Assembly: GCF_022811645.1 (NCBI RefSeq)
Contig: NZ_CP094534.1
Span: 682,001-746,000 of the forward strand
DNA length: 64,000 nucleotides
Direction: 5' to 3'
From: Hymenobacter monticola
Lineage (GTDB): Bacteria > Bacteroidota > Bacteroidia > Cytophagales > Hymenobacteraceae
Position numbers and translations under genes: made by a program. This document shows positions 44,305 through 52,165 of this stretch, piece after piece. The notes beneath the pieces are model-generated. The model did no database searches and was not told where the DNA came from. It worked only from the letters and a program-made list of their open reading frames with translations. Within the stretch, counting starts at the first letter, position 1, and each line of letters begins with the position of its first letter.

Positions 44305-44422
44305 ACAGCTGCCCTCGCTGAGCGCAGCGAAGGACCTTACCTGGTTTGAACAGCTCTGCTGTAATTAAAACAGCGCAAGCGCGCTAAGGTCCTTCGCTGC
44401 GCTCAGGATGACAAACAAATAA
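44295..44422. repeat. Family A element flanked by 10-base direct repeats
   Basis: Inverted arms CTGAGCGCAGCGAAGGACCT TA (44318-44339) and their perfect inverse (44385-44406) are bounded by AAACAAATAA at 44295-44304 and again at 44413-44422. The first copy contains the ribD stop codon. The right outer end (GGATGAC) is canonical and the left one is degenerate. The direct repeat looks like a target-site duplication. Confidence 0.75.
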
Positions 44423-44437
44423 CTATTGAAGAATCTC

Positions 44438-44920
44438 ATGGCCGAATCCCTCACCCTCGACACCACGCTCACCAAAGCCGAGCAATACCAGCAGCTGCTG
44501 CCTCAAATCGAAGCCCTCACCGCAGGCGAGCCCGACCTGACGGCCAACCTGGCCAACACGGCGGCGGCCCTGCGGCAGGCGTTTGGCTTTTTCTGGGTGG
44601 GATTTTATCTGGTGAAAGGCGATGAATTGGTGCTGGGTCCATTCCAAGGGCCCATTGCCTGCACGCGCATCCGCCATGGCAAGGGCGTGTGCGGCGCCAG
44701 CTGGGCCCGGGCCGAAACCGTGCTGGTGCCCGATGTGGAGGCCTTCCCCGGACACATCGCCTGCAGTTCAGAGTCGAAGTCGGAAATCGTGGTGCCAGTC
44801 CTGAAAAATGGTCAAGTAGTGGCTGTGCTGGATGTGGACAGCGACCAACTCAACCATTTCGACCAGAACGACCAAGCCGCCCTGGAGCAGCTGATGCAGC
44901 TAGCAGCGCAGTGGTTTTAG
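44438..44920 (+). CDS. msrC: Free methionine-(R)-sulfoxide reductase, GAF domain
   Basis: Reduces free Met-(R)-sulfoxide in the cytoplasm. 160 aa, almost wholly one GAF domain. The three cysteines of the E. coli YebR/fRMsr enzyme are all present: GPIACTRI, GKGVCGASW and GHIACSSESKSEIVVPV. FFWVGFYLV and AVLDVDSDQLNHFD are also typical. I chose ATG 44438 over an in-frame start 12 bases upstream that lies close to the repeat. It belongs to the same oxidative-damage theme as the nearby catalase, though they are not an operon. Confidence 0.93.
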   Translation: MAESLTLDTTLTKAEQYQQLLPQIEALTAGEPDLTANLANTAAALRQAFGFFWVGFYLVKGDELVLGPFQGPIACTRIRHGKGVCGASWARAETVLVPDVEAFPGHIACSSESKSEIVVPVLKNGQVVAVLDVDSDQLNHFDQNDQAALEQLMQLAAQWF

Positions 44921-44944
44921 GCCTTTTTTCTTCTACCCGCTGCG

Positions 44945-45898
44945 ATGCATTTCCCTTTATACAACGGCATATGCGGGTTGGTGATGGGCCTGTGGACGGT
45001 CAGTGCTGCCAACGTCCAGCCGGCCCGGCCCGCGCTGGCGGGCGTGGTCGTGGACGCAGCCTCCGGGCAGCCCGTGCCGTTTGCGGTGGTCGAACTGAAG
45101 CGGCTGGCGCTGGGGGTGCAGGCCACCGAGCAGGGCGCGTTCCTGCTGGAGTTGCCGGCTACCCTCAGCGCAGCTGACTCTTTGCAAGTCTCGTCGCTGG
45201 GCTTTGAAAAGGCGGCGGTGGCCGTACCTGCGGCATCGCCGATGCGGGTGGCGTTGCGGCGGCTGGCAGTAGCCCTACCCGAAACCGTGGTGCGGCCGCC
45301 AGCGCCGCCGGTACGCCTGGGGCCCACCGCCCACGGCACGAAATTCGGCTTTAGCGGTGGAAGCAGGCTAACGGCCGAGCGCGCCCAGGGCTGGCAGGTG
45401 GCCCGCAAATTCACCGATGCTCCCGCAGGCACGGTGCAGGCCGTCCGGTTCTACGTGAAACCCGGCGTGCACTGCGGCAAAACCAGCCTGCAGGCGCCTT
45501 TTCGGGTGCGGCTGTACGCCGCCAACGGCCCGGCCGGGGCACCGGGCACCGATTTGCTGCTCACCTCCGTCGTAACCCACGCCCTCGCCGCCGGCTGGCA
45601 CGAAGTCGATTTATCCAGCTACTGTGTTCCAGTGCCGCCCGAAGGTTTTTACGTGGCGATGGAGTGGCTTTATACAAATGCCGGTTTTGGGTGTAATTAC
45701 ACCTATACTTCGGCGAATAAAGAGCGAAAATCCGGCTATAACTACGGCCAGACCTTGGGCGGCTACCTGGGGCCAACCTCTGCGCCCGGCTGGTACCTGA
45801 GTGCAGGCTACCCGTGGCAGGAATTTCATCAGCCTGCGCAGCTGGCCGCTCACGGCGACCCCAGCGCGGCCATTCAGGCCCTGGTGCAACCAGACTAA
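44945..45898 (+). CDS. Secreted protein with CarboxypepD_reg-like domain
   Basis: 317 aa with an N-terminal hydrophobic segment (GICGLVMGLWTVSAANV). Residues ~30-110 form a carboxypeptidase regulatory-like beta-sandwich (LAGVVVDAASGQPVPFAVVE, LQVSSLGFEKAAVAV). A Pro linker follows, then a ~170-residue domain with AVRFYVKPGVHCGKTSLQAP and DLSSYCVPVPPEGFYVAMEW, resembling a jelly-roll or galactose-binding fold. No barrel or T9SS tail follows, so its final location is unclear. It starts 24 bases after msrC, so co-transcription is possible. Confidence 0.75.
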   Translation: MHFPLYNGICGLVMGLWTVSAANVQPARPALAGVVVDAASGQPVPFAVVELKRLALGVQATEQGAFLLELPATLSAADSLQVSSLGFEKAAVAVPAASPMRVALRRLAVALPETVVRPPAPPVRLGPTAHGTKFGFSGGSRLTAERAQGWQVARKFTDAPAGTVQAVRFYVKPGVHCGKTSLQAPFRVRLYAANGPAGAPGTDLLLTSVVTHALAAGWHEVDLSSYCVPVPPEGFYVAMEWLYTNAGFGCNYTYTSANKERKSGYNYGQTLGGYLGPTSAPGWYLSAGYPWQEFHQPAQLAAHGDPSAAIQALVQPD

Positions 45899-45920
45899 CG
45901 TTTATTCAATCTCCTTTCCT

Positions 45921-46601
45921 ATGAAAAAGCATTTCCACTTTCTCGGCGACTGGCGCCGCAACGTGCTGCTGCTCGCCGCCGCCAGCAGCCTCGGCCTCAC
46001 GCTGCCCGCCTGCTCCGATAGCAACGACACCCGCACCGACGACAACGGCGCCGAAGGCAACTGGGGCGGCGAAACCTACAGCCAAGGCGTCATCACCGAA
46101 ATGACTGAGGTGAGGCCCGGCGAGTGGAAAATCACGGCCGAGCGCCCCGCCGGCAAGGAAGAAGTGGCCGCCATCCTGCACCACGCCGATGGCAAAACCG
46201 ATACCCTGCAAGGCCAGGCCCTGCAACGCCAGATGCAGGACTACAGCCGCCGCAACCCCGAAAACCACGTCGGCAACAGCAGCATGATGAACGTGCTGAT
46301 GTGGAGCGGCATCGGCTACATGGCCGGCCGCTACATGACGCCCAACCCCGCCTACTACGCCAACCCCGGCGTGATGCAGCAAAACCAGGCCTGGCGCAGC
46401 ACCGTCCAGGACGAGCGCCGGGGGGGGCGCGGCTTCTTCGGGCGCGGTTTCAGCGGCGGGCGCACCTCTCCGTCGGCCGGCATTCAGGAAAGCCGCTCCA
46501 CCATGCGCAGCTCGCCGCGGCCCAGCTTCCGCAGCAGCGCACCGGCGGGCCGCAGCAGCGGCTTCGGCAGCCGCGGGGGGTTCCGTGGGTTTGGAGGGTA
46601 A
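45921..46601 (+). CDS. Lipoprotein next to glutathionylspermidine synthase-like gene
   Basis: 226 aa. A Trp/Arg N-terminal segment, a hydrophobic stretch and the lipobox LTLPAC are followed by an acidic stretch and a small domain (SQGVITEMTEVRPGEWKITA). A hydrophobic Met/Gly/Tyr segment (NVLMWSGIGYMAGRYM) and a Ser/Arg/Gly/Phe tail follow. In enterobacteria the synthase-like ygiC/yjfC genes are paired with DUF1190 lipoprotein genes (ygiB/yjfM), and this protein has the same general plan. Equivalence is inferred from position. The two genes are separated by a palindromic element at 46622. Confidence 0.7.
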   Translation: MKKHFHFLGDWRRNVLLLAAASSLGLTLPACSDSNDTRTDDNGAEGNWGGETYSQGVITEMTEVRPGEWKITAERPAGKEEVAAILHHADGKTDTLQGQALQRQMQDYSRRNPENHVGNSSMMNVLMWSGIGYMAGRYMTPNPAYYANPGVMQQNQAWRSTVQDERRGGRGFFGRGFSGGRTSPSAGIQESRSTMRSSPRPSFRSSAPAGRSSGFGSRGGFRGFGG

Positions 46602-46621
46602 CATCTGTCAATGCTCAACAA

Positions 46622-46731
46622 GGCCGTCATGCAGAGCGCAGCGAAGCATCTCGCGTGTGGTAGCAAATCTTTTCCAGCGCTTGGGTTAGCTGAGACAAGC
46701 GAGATGCTTCGCTGCGCTCTGCATGACGGCC
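46622..46731. repeat. Family A inverted repeat
   Basis: Perfect 33-base arms (46622-46654, 46699-46731) beginning GGCCGTCATGCAGAGCGCAG with a 44-base spacer, lying in the gap between the lipoprotein gene and the synthase-like gene, 21 bases past the former's stop. Confidence 0.85.
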
Positions 46732-46747
46732 CCTTTTCTCAATCAAA

Positions 46748-47923
46748 ATGATAAACCTTCTCCCCCTTTCTGGCGACGTGGCCCCGGCCGTGCGCACCCT
46801 GGGCTGGGACTGGGCCATCGAGGACGCCTGCCAGCATTACGTAGCCCGCGAAGCCGTGCAGCTCAGCGAAAACGAGGCCGAAGCCCTGCTGCAAGCCGCC
46901 GACACGCTCTATGACATGCTGGTGGAAGCCATTCCCGACCCCATTCCCGACGAGCTGCTGCGCAAGCTGGCCATCCCGGCCAATCTGTGGGAGGCCGTGC
47001 GCCACTCCTGGAACGACGAGCGGCACTGGCACCTCTACGGCCGCTTCGACCTAGCCCTGACCGCCGATGGACCCAAGCTCCTGGAATTCAACGCCGACAC
47101 CGCCACCAGCCTGCCCGAAACCGCCGTGGTGCAGTGGGCCAGCCTGGTGGCCGCCGGTCAAGCCAGCGACGAACGCCAGGCTAATGGCCTGTTTGAATGC
47201 CTCGAAGACCAGTTCCGCCACTGGCGCGGCCTCAACAACGACCGGCAAGCCACCTTGCTGCTCGTGCACCTGCCCGACAGTGCGGAGGACGAAGCCAACT
47301 GCGCCGTTCTGGCTGAAGCCGCCCGCACGGCCGGCTTTGCCGACGTTTTTATCTGCTCCGTGGATGCCATGACGGTATCGGTGCAGGGCGAGGAACGGGG
47401 CGTGTGGGCCGAATCGGTGCCCGGCGAGTGGCAGAAGTTCGACTTTCTGTTTAAGCTGGTGCCCTGGGAAATCCTGGCCGAGGAAGAGCCCGAGCTGACC
47501 GCCGACCTCGCCCATCTGCAACTCACCCGCGACGTGGTAACGGCCAACCCTGCCTACACCCTGCTGTTCCAGAGCAAAGCCCTGCTGGCGCACCTCTGGG
47601 ACGTATTCCCGCACCACCCGCTGCTACTTGAAGCCAGCCTGAGCCCCCTGTCCGGCCACCACGTGCGCAAACCCCTGCTGGGCCGCGAAGGCCAGAACGT
47701 CACCGAAATCCAACCCGACGGCCGCCCCGGCGCCGAAGTCCCCGGCGAGTTTGGCCAGCAGCCCCAGCTCTACCAGCGCTGGGCCGAGCTGCCCACCGAC
47801 GCGCAAGACCGTCGCTATCAGGCCGGCGTGTTCTGGGCCGGCGAGGCCTGTGCCATCGGCTTCCGTCGCGACACCGGGCTCATCACCAACTTGTCGGAGT
47901 TCGTGCCGCATATCTTGGTCTGA
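46748..47923 (+). CDS. Glutathionylspermidine synthase-like ATP-grasp protein
   Basis: 391 aa, the size of the stand-alone C-terminal synthetase domain of GspSA (YgiC/YjfC type). Typical segments are GWDWAIEDACQHYVAREAV at the start, RFDLALTADGPKLLEFNADT then PTSLPE-like residues (substrate/ATP site), LVPWEILAEEEPEL, and ARG-poor C-terminal VFWAGEACAIGFRRDTGLIT. An amidase half is absent. True glutathionylspermidine synthesis is unproven for this branch; it may ligate another peptide. The TGA stop lies inside the left arm of the inverted repeat that encloses the GxxExxY gene. Confidence 0.85.
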   Translation: MINLLPLSGDVAPAVRTLGWDWAIEDACQHYVAREAVQLSENEAEALLQAADTLYDMLVEAIPDPIPDELLRKLAIPANLWEAVRHSWNDERHWHLYGRFDLALTADGPKLLEFNADTATSLPETAVVQWASLVAAGQASDERQANGLFECLEDQFRHWRGLNNDRQATLLLVHLPDSAEDEANCAVLAEAARTAGFADVFICSVDAMTVSVQGEERGVWAESVPGEWQKFDFLFKLVPWEILAEEEPELTADLAHLQLTRDVVTANPAYTLLFQSKALLAHLWDVFPHHPLLLEASLSPLSGHHVRKPLLGREGQNVTEIQPDGRPGAEVPGEFGQQPQLYQRWAELPTDAQDRRYQAGVFWAGEACAIGFRRDTGLITNLSEFVPHILV

Positions 47924-48514
47924 ACCGCAGATTTTCGCAGATTAAACGGATAAGAACGGATTCACATGGGTCCGTTCTTTTTTATTGTAATAGATTTTGA
48001 TTCAATAAGTGAATCTGGTTTTGACAAAGCGTTTAAATTCTAACGAAGGACCTCCGAAGTTTATGAGCAGGCCGATGGGTAGACGGTACGCCTCCAAATA
48101 GTTGATAATTTGGGCGTGGTGAGTTTCATTCAAGGCGCTCAGAGCTTTTAGCTCTACCAATACAGTATCGTTCACAAGAAAATCTACCCGGCGCGAGCCA
48201 ATTTCATTTTGGCGGTAATAGATGGGCATCTCCAGTTCACGCTGCGCCACCACCCCGCATTGCTCCAATTCAATAGCTAACGCCCGCTGGTAAATCACCT
48301 CTTGAAAACCAGGGCCCAGCACCCGGTGCACCTGCATAGCACAACCAATGATTTTGCCCGTCAATTCTTTGTACGAGCCTAAATCAACTTGCGCTTTCTC
48401 CATACTTGAATTTCTATTTCAACAAGATAGCGAATTTGATAAAGCCAAAAAAAGAACGGACTCATGTGAATCCGTTCTTATCCGTTTAATCTGCGAAAAT
48501 CTGCGGTTCAGACC
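47917..48514. repeat. Family B inverted repeat enclosing the GxxExxY gene
   Basis: The left arm from 47917 and the right arm to 48514 are inverted copies of about 66 bases with one mismatch, starting GGTCTGAACCGCAGATTTTC. The arms contain the TGA of the synthase-like gene (47921-47923) and the TGA of psd (48508-48510). Each arm also has its own small hairpin (AAGAACGGA ... TCCGTTCTT). The unit spans 598 bases and holds one complete gene, so it has the shape of a gene cassette. Confidence 0.85.
48002..48403 (-). CDS. GxxExxY protein (PD-(D/E)XK nuclease-like)
   Basis: 133 aa. The defining motif is GFQEVIY near residue 32. Downstream, RRVDFLVNDTVLVELKAL gives the D...ExK arrangement of PD-(D/E)XK nucleases, followed by HHAQIINYLEAYRLPIGLLI and a C-terminal GGPSLEFKRFVK. 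Family members are widespread in Bacteroidota but of unproven function. Base composition is AT-richer than the neighbours. The gene lies alone inside a 66-base inverted repeat and is oriented like psd. Confidence 0.92.
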   Translation of the reverse strand: MEKAQVDLGSYKELTGKIIGCAMQVHRVLGPGFQEVIYQRALAIELEQCGVVAQRELEMPIYYRQNEIGSRRVDFLVNDTVLVELKALSALNETHHAQIINYLEAYRLPIGLLINFGGPSLEFKRFVKTRFTY

Positions 48515-49170
48515 TTCAGCTGGCAAATCACCGTTTCGCCGCCTTTTACTTTCTGGCCCAACTCCACCTTTACTTCGGTGTCAAGGGGCACGAAAACGTC
48601 GACGCGCGAGCCGAACTTGATGAAGCCGAACTCTTCGCCTTGGCTCACTTCGTCGCCCTCGTTCACGTACCACACAATGCGGCGGGCCATGGCGCCGGCA
48701 ATCTGCCGGAAGAGCACCAGCGGGCCAGCGTCGGACTCCACTACCACGGTGGTGCGCTCGTTTTGGGTGCTGCTTTTCGGGTGCCAGGCCACGAGGTAGT
48801 TGCCGGGGTGGTACTTGAAGTATTTCACCAAGCCCGAAATCGGGTTGCGCGTCACGTGCACGTTGATGGGCGACATGAAAATGCTGATTTGCTTGCGCTC
48901 ATCCTCGAAGTACTCGGGCTCGAACACGTTTTCAATCACCACCACCTTGCCATCGGCGGGCGCTATCAGCAGGTCTTCGTGGGTGAACATGTGCCGGAAC
49001 GGGCTCCGGAAGAACTGCAGAATCAGCAGGAAGATGATGACGGTAGCGCCTGCAAACAGGCGGTTCACCAGCGTGTTACCCCGGTTGAAATAGAACATCA
49101 ACAAGTTGAGCGCCAGCAGAATCAGCAGCGTCACAAACAGAATGCGTCGTCCTTCTTTATGTATTTTCAT
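48508..49170 (-). CDS. psd: Phosphatidylserine decarboxylase
   Basis: Makes phosphatidylethanolamine from phosphatidylserine at the inner membrane. 220 aa from MKIHKEGRRILFVTLLILLA, which contains a membrane helix. The core has ITRNPISG-like VHVTRNPISGLVKYFKYHPG, and the short-type self-cleavage site lies in EEFGFIKFGSRVDVFVPLDT, where GS is the usual LGST equivalent and Ser becomes the pyruvoyl group. The frame is open to 49326, but that extension is encoded by repeat sequence and is rejected. A family B repeat fragment touches the start codon, and its stop is inside another. Confidence 0.93.
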   Translation of the reverse strand: MKIHKEGRRILFVTLLILLALNLLMFYFNRGNTLVNRLFAGATVIIFLLILQFFRSPFRHMFTHEDLLIAPADGKVVVIENVFEPEYFEDERKQISIFMSPINVHVTRNPISGLVKYFKYHPGNYLVAWHPKSSTQNERTTVVVESDAGPLVLFRQIAGAMARRIVWYVNEGDEVSQGEEFGFIKFGSRVDVFVPLDTEVKVELGQKVKGGETVICQLKV

Positions 49171-49200
49171 GAACCGCGGATTGAACGGATATTTTACGAG
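49171..49200. repeat. Family B repeat fragment at the psd start
   Basis: GAACCGCGGATTGAACGGAT begins on the base next to the psd ATG on its upstream side. It shares the AACCGC/GGATT/AACGGAT pattern with the repeats at 47917 and 49367. No inverse partner is adjacent. Confidence 0.6.
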
Positions 49201-49285
49201 TAAACGGGTTTTCTCAGATTGCGAGGGGCCGTCAGGGTGATGCGTCGGGGTGAATTCCGGCAAACAAAGGTCGGCAGGAAAACTA

Positions 49286-49319
49286 AAAAGGCACGAACCT
49301 CGCGGCCCGTGCCTTTTCA
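49286..49319 (-). terminator. Terminator after glutamate dehydrogenase
   Basis: AAAAGGCACG / CGTGCCTTTT stem with TTTTTAG on the minus strand, about 110 bases past the gdh stop and before psd. Confidence 0.75.
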
Positions 49320-49366
49320 AGAACAATTACGTCAGGATTTTAAAAACGGTTGAAGCACTGCCTTCA

Positions 49367-49426
49367 CAACCCGCGGAACCACAGAAAATCTGTTTAATCC
49401 GTTAAAATCCGTTCCATCTGCGGTTC
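49367..49426. repeat. Family B repeat directly after the gdh stop
   Basis: Read on the minus strand, the TAA of the dehydrogenase is followed at once by GAACCGCAGATGGAACGGAT and, about 30 bases on, ATCTGTGGTTCCGCGG-like sequence in inverse. It is another member of the CCGCAGATT family. Confidence 0.7.
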
Positions 49427-50713
49427 TTAGAAGCCGCCACGGAACTTGTAGGTCTGGGCCACTTTGTCGATGGCCACCACGTAGGCGGCAATGCGCATCG
49501 GCACCTTGTACTTCTGGCTGGTCTGGTACACCTTCTCGAAGGCCTCCGACATGATGCGGTCGGCGCGCTCGGTCACCATGTCGAGGCTCCATTTGAAGCC
49601 TTGCTTGTTCTGCACCCACTCGAAGTACGACACCGTGACGCCGCCCGAGTTGGCCAGAATGTCCGGCACCACCATAATGCCCTTCTCGTTGATGATGGGG
49701 TCGGCCGAGGCCGAGGTGGGGCCGTTGGCGCCTTCCACGATGAGCTTGGCCTTGATGTCGTGGGCGTTGTGCTCGGTGATGACGTCCTCCACGGCGGCGG
49801 GCACCAGCACGTCCACGTCGGAGGTCAGCAGGTCGTTGGGGTCCATCGGCGTGGCGCCGGTGAAGCCTTCGAGGCGGCCGTTGTGGGCGTTTTTGTAGGC
49901 AATGGCTTCGTCAATGTTAATGCCGTTCTCATTCCAGTAAGCGCCCGAAATGTCCGACACGGCCTTGATTTTCACGCCTTGCTGGTGCAGCAGCACCGCC
50001 GCCCACGAGCCCACGTTGCCGAAGCCCTGCACGGCGGCCGATACTTCCGTCGGCTTCAGGCCCAGTTTCTTGAGCGCGGCCAAGGCCGACACCATCACGC
50101 CGCGGCCGGTGGCCTCGGTGCGGCCCAGCGAGCCGCCCATTACCAGCGGCTTGCCCGTCACCACGGCGGGCGAAGTCATGCCATTGGTTTTCGAGAATTC
50201 GTCCATCAGCCACGCCATTTCGCGGGGGCCGGTGCCCATGTCGGGAGCCGGAATGTCGCGGTCGGGGCCGAAAATGTCTTTAAGGGCCAGCGTGTAGCCG
50301 CGCGTCATGCGCTCAATTTCGCCGGCGCTCATGGTGGTGGGGTCGCAGATGATGCCACCCTTGGCACCGCCGTACGGGATGTCGACCACGGCGCACTTCC
50401 AGGTCATCCAGGCCGCGAGGGCCTTCACCTCGTCGAGGTGTACGTTCTTGTCGTAGCGGATGCCGCCCTTGCTCGGGCCCAGAATGGTGTTGTGAATGAC
50501 GCGGTAGCCTTCAAAAACCTTGATTTTGCCGTTGTCCATCGTCACCGGAATATGCACAATCACCTGCTTGTCAGGTGCTTTAAGCACGTTGTAGGTTTCG
50601 TCGTCGAGGCCAAGGATTTCGGCGGCGATGTTGAAACGCGACATCATCGATTCCAGCGGGTTTTCGCGGTCGACTTTCGGGGCCGGTTCTTTATACACGG
50701 TATTAGCAGCCAT
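49427..50713 (-). CDS. Glu/Leu/Phe/Val family dehydrogenase (glutamate dehydrogenase)
   Basis: Interconverts glutamate and 2-oxoglutarate plus ammonia with NAD(P). 428 aa. The substrate domain includes GGIRYDKNVHLDEVKALAAW, MTWKCAVVDIPYGGAKGGII (catalytic Lys) and APDMGTGPREMAWLMDEFS. The Rossmann domain has the dinucleotide motif VQGFGNVGSWAA, and the protein ends AAYVVAIDKVAQTYKFRGGF. Length and motifs fit the hexameric GDH-I type. Coenzyme preference cannot be read reliably. A -7 box (TACCTTTG) lies 60 bases upstream. The stop codon abuts a family B repeat. Confidence 0.93.
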   Translation of the reverse strand: MAANTVYKEPAPKVDRENPLESMMSRFNIAAEILGLDDETYNVLKAPDKQVIVHIPVTMDNGKIKVFEGYRVIHNTILGPSKGGIRYDKNVHLDEVKALAAWMTWKCAVVDIPYGGAKGGIICDPTTMSAGEIERMTRGYTLALKDIFGPDRDIPAPDMGTGPREMAWLMDEFSKTNGMTSPAVVTGKPLVMGGSLGRTEATGRGVMVSALAALKKLGLKPTEVSAAVQGFGNVGSWAAVLLHQQGVKIKAVSDISGAYWNENGINIDEAIAYKNAHNGRLEGFTGATPMDPNDLLTSDVDVLVPAAVEDVITEHNAHDIKAKLIVEGANGPTSASADPIINEKGIMVVPDILANSGGVTVSYFEWVQNKQGFKWSLDMVTERADRIMSEAFEKVYQTSQKYKVPMRIAAYVVAIDKVAQTYKFRGGF

Positions 50714-50772
50714 GCGGAAGGGGGTTGGTTTAAGGAAACGTTGGGTGGGACGATAGGTACGTTTTAGGCCCG

Positions 50773-50780
50773 CAAAGGTA
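50773..50780 (-). promoter_or_regulatory. Candidate -7 box for glutamate dehydrogenase
   Basis: TACCTTTG on the minus strand, preceded about 8 bases up by TTGGTTTTGGC-type sequence on the plus strand, leaves a leader of roughly 55 bases. Confidence 0.5.
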
Positions 50781-50861
50781 TTGGTTTTGGCAGGATGCGG
50801 AAGGAATTTGCCGCAAACGTTTGGGGACGGTTGTAACTACCTGTCACTACGGAGCATCCAG

Positions 50862-51038
50862 CTGTCATTGCGAGCGCAGCGAAGCAATCCGTCCTGTCAG
50901 AATCGGACACACCCTTTTACCAGAAAGCCCCGGCACTGCGCAGTGCCGGGACTTTCTGGGTTTAAAAAGCTTTGTCACATCATTGAGTGGGTCGCTGAGA
51001 ACAGGACGGATTGCTTCGGCTCCGCCTCGCAATGACAG
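50862..51038. repeat. Family A-like nested inverted repeat (CATTGCGAGCG type)
   Basis: Outer arms CTGTCATTGCGAGCGCAGCG ... GTCCTGT and the inverse ending CTCGCAATGACAG lie at about 50862-50898 and 51001-51038. Inside, CAGAAAGCCCCGGCACTGCG pairs with CAGTGCCGGGACTTTCTG at 50921-50958. It fills most of the 349-base gap 50714-51062 between cdsA and gdh, where I see no gene. Confidence 0.8.
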
Positions 51039-51062
51039 GCTCTCCGTCTTTTCGCTCGGCCC

Positions 51063-52043
51063 CTACCCCGCCAGCAGCTGCAGCAGCGCCAGCACCGGCA
51101 GCACCAGCAAAAACGCGTCGAACCGGTCGAGCAGGCCGCCGTGGCCGGGCATGATGCTGCCCGAGTCCTTCACCCCCACGCTGCGCTTGAGCATGGATTC
51201 GGCCAAATCGCCCAGCGGCGCGAACACGGCCACCACGCCGGCCGCCACCAAACGGTGCGTGAGCGGCATGTCGGGCAGCATGAAGCCGATGGCCCAGCCC
51301 ACCACCAGCGTGAGCACGAAGCCGCCGGCCCAGCCTTCCCAGGTTTTGCCGGGCGAGATTTTGGGGGCCAGCTTGTGCTTGCCGATGGCCCGGCCCACGG
51401 CGTAGGCGCCGATGTCGGACGCCCAGATGAGGAAGAGCAGGACGAAGATGCGGCGGTAGTCGTAGCCAGTGCCATTAAACGACAAGAGACTTAGCGTCAC
51501 CATCGGCATAGTCACATAGAGAAGCCCAAGAAGAGTTACGGCAACATCAGCAAACGGCTGCTTACTTTCAGGCCATTTGCGCATTTCTCGCAACAGCAGA
51601 ATAACAGGGGTCAAAAACGCGATAACTAGCAGCGCATTGTAACAAATGAACCAAGCTTCAGAGGTCAAACTTGAGACCAGTGAACCACTTGTTATGGCTA
51701 CGTAGCCATCGGAAGGACCTTGCGTGCCAGGTTTAAATATGTGTTCCAGATGCCCTGTCAGGCTTTGTCTTGTATGAAACAAAGCAAAGGCCAACGTACT
51801 AACCCCCACCCCAATCCACGTGGCCGGCGCGTAGCCGCCCGCCCGCATCATGCGGTAAAACTCCCACAGCATCACGGCCTGCACAGCGGCGAAGAACAGC
51901 CCAAACGTCCAGGGGCTGAACCAGACGCTGCCCAGCAGCAGCGCGGCGCCGATGATGCCCCAGGTGATGCGCAGCTGTAGGTTGCTGGGGCCAGTTTTGT
52001 CGGCGTTGGTTTCGGAAGAAAGCGGGGGTGTAGAGTCGGCCAA
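51063..52043 (-). CDS. cdsA: Phosphatidate cytidylyltransferase
   Basis: Makes CDP-diacylglycerol, the branch point of phospholipid synthesis, in the inner membrane. Many hydrophobic helices are present, and the C-terminal CDS signature is complete: SMLKRSVGVKDSGSIMPGHG then GLLDRFD. Length 326 aa is 30-50 above usual. The start is TTG at 52043, as no ATG exists before the first helix. The middle (about 51475-51805, encoding QSLTGHLEHIFKPGTQ to LSLLSFNG) is visibly AT-richer than both ends, suggesting a recombined segment. It supplies the pathway that psd (48508) completes. Confidence 0.9.
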   Translation of the reverse strand: MADSTPPLSSETNADKTGPSNLQLRITWGIIGAALLLGSVWFSPWTFGLFFAAVQAVMLWEFYRMMRAGGYAPATWIGVGVSTLAFALFHTRQSLTGHLEHIFKPGTQGPSDGYVAITSGSLVSSLTSEAWFICYNALLVIAFLTPVILLLREMRKWPESKQPFADVAVTLLGLLYVTMPMVTLSLLSFNGTGYDYRRIFVLLFLIWASDIGAYAVGRAIGKHKLAPKISPGKTWEGWAGGFVLTLVVGWAIGFMLPDMPLTHRLVAAGVVAVFAPLGDLAESMLKRSVGVKDSGSIMPGHGGLLDRFDAFLLVLPVLALLQLLAG

Positions 52044-52053
52044 AGTAGGAAAG

Positions 52054-52165
52054 GGTGTAGAGACGCGACCCTTCGCGTCTCGGCGTTTGAGCTTGAATTA
52101 GGGCAATTACGGTTGTTCGGACGCGTCGTTCAACGGGCAGAAGCGAAGGGTCGCGTCTCTACACC
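52054..52165. repeat. Family E inverted repeat
   Basis: Perfect 23-base arms (GGTGTAGAGACGCGACCCTT CGC, 52054-52076 and inverse 52143-52165) around a 66-base spacer. The right arm contains the TAG stop (52159-52161) of the CPBP protease gene. The left arm lies just upstream of the cdsA start. Confidence 0.85.
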
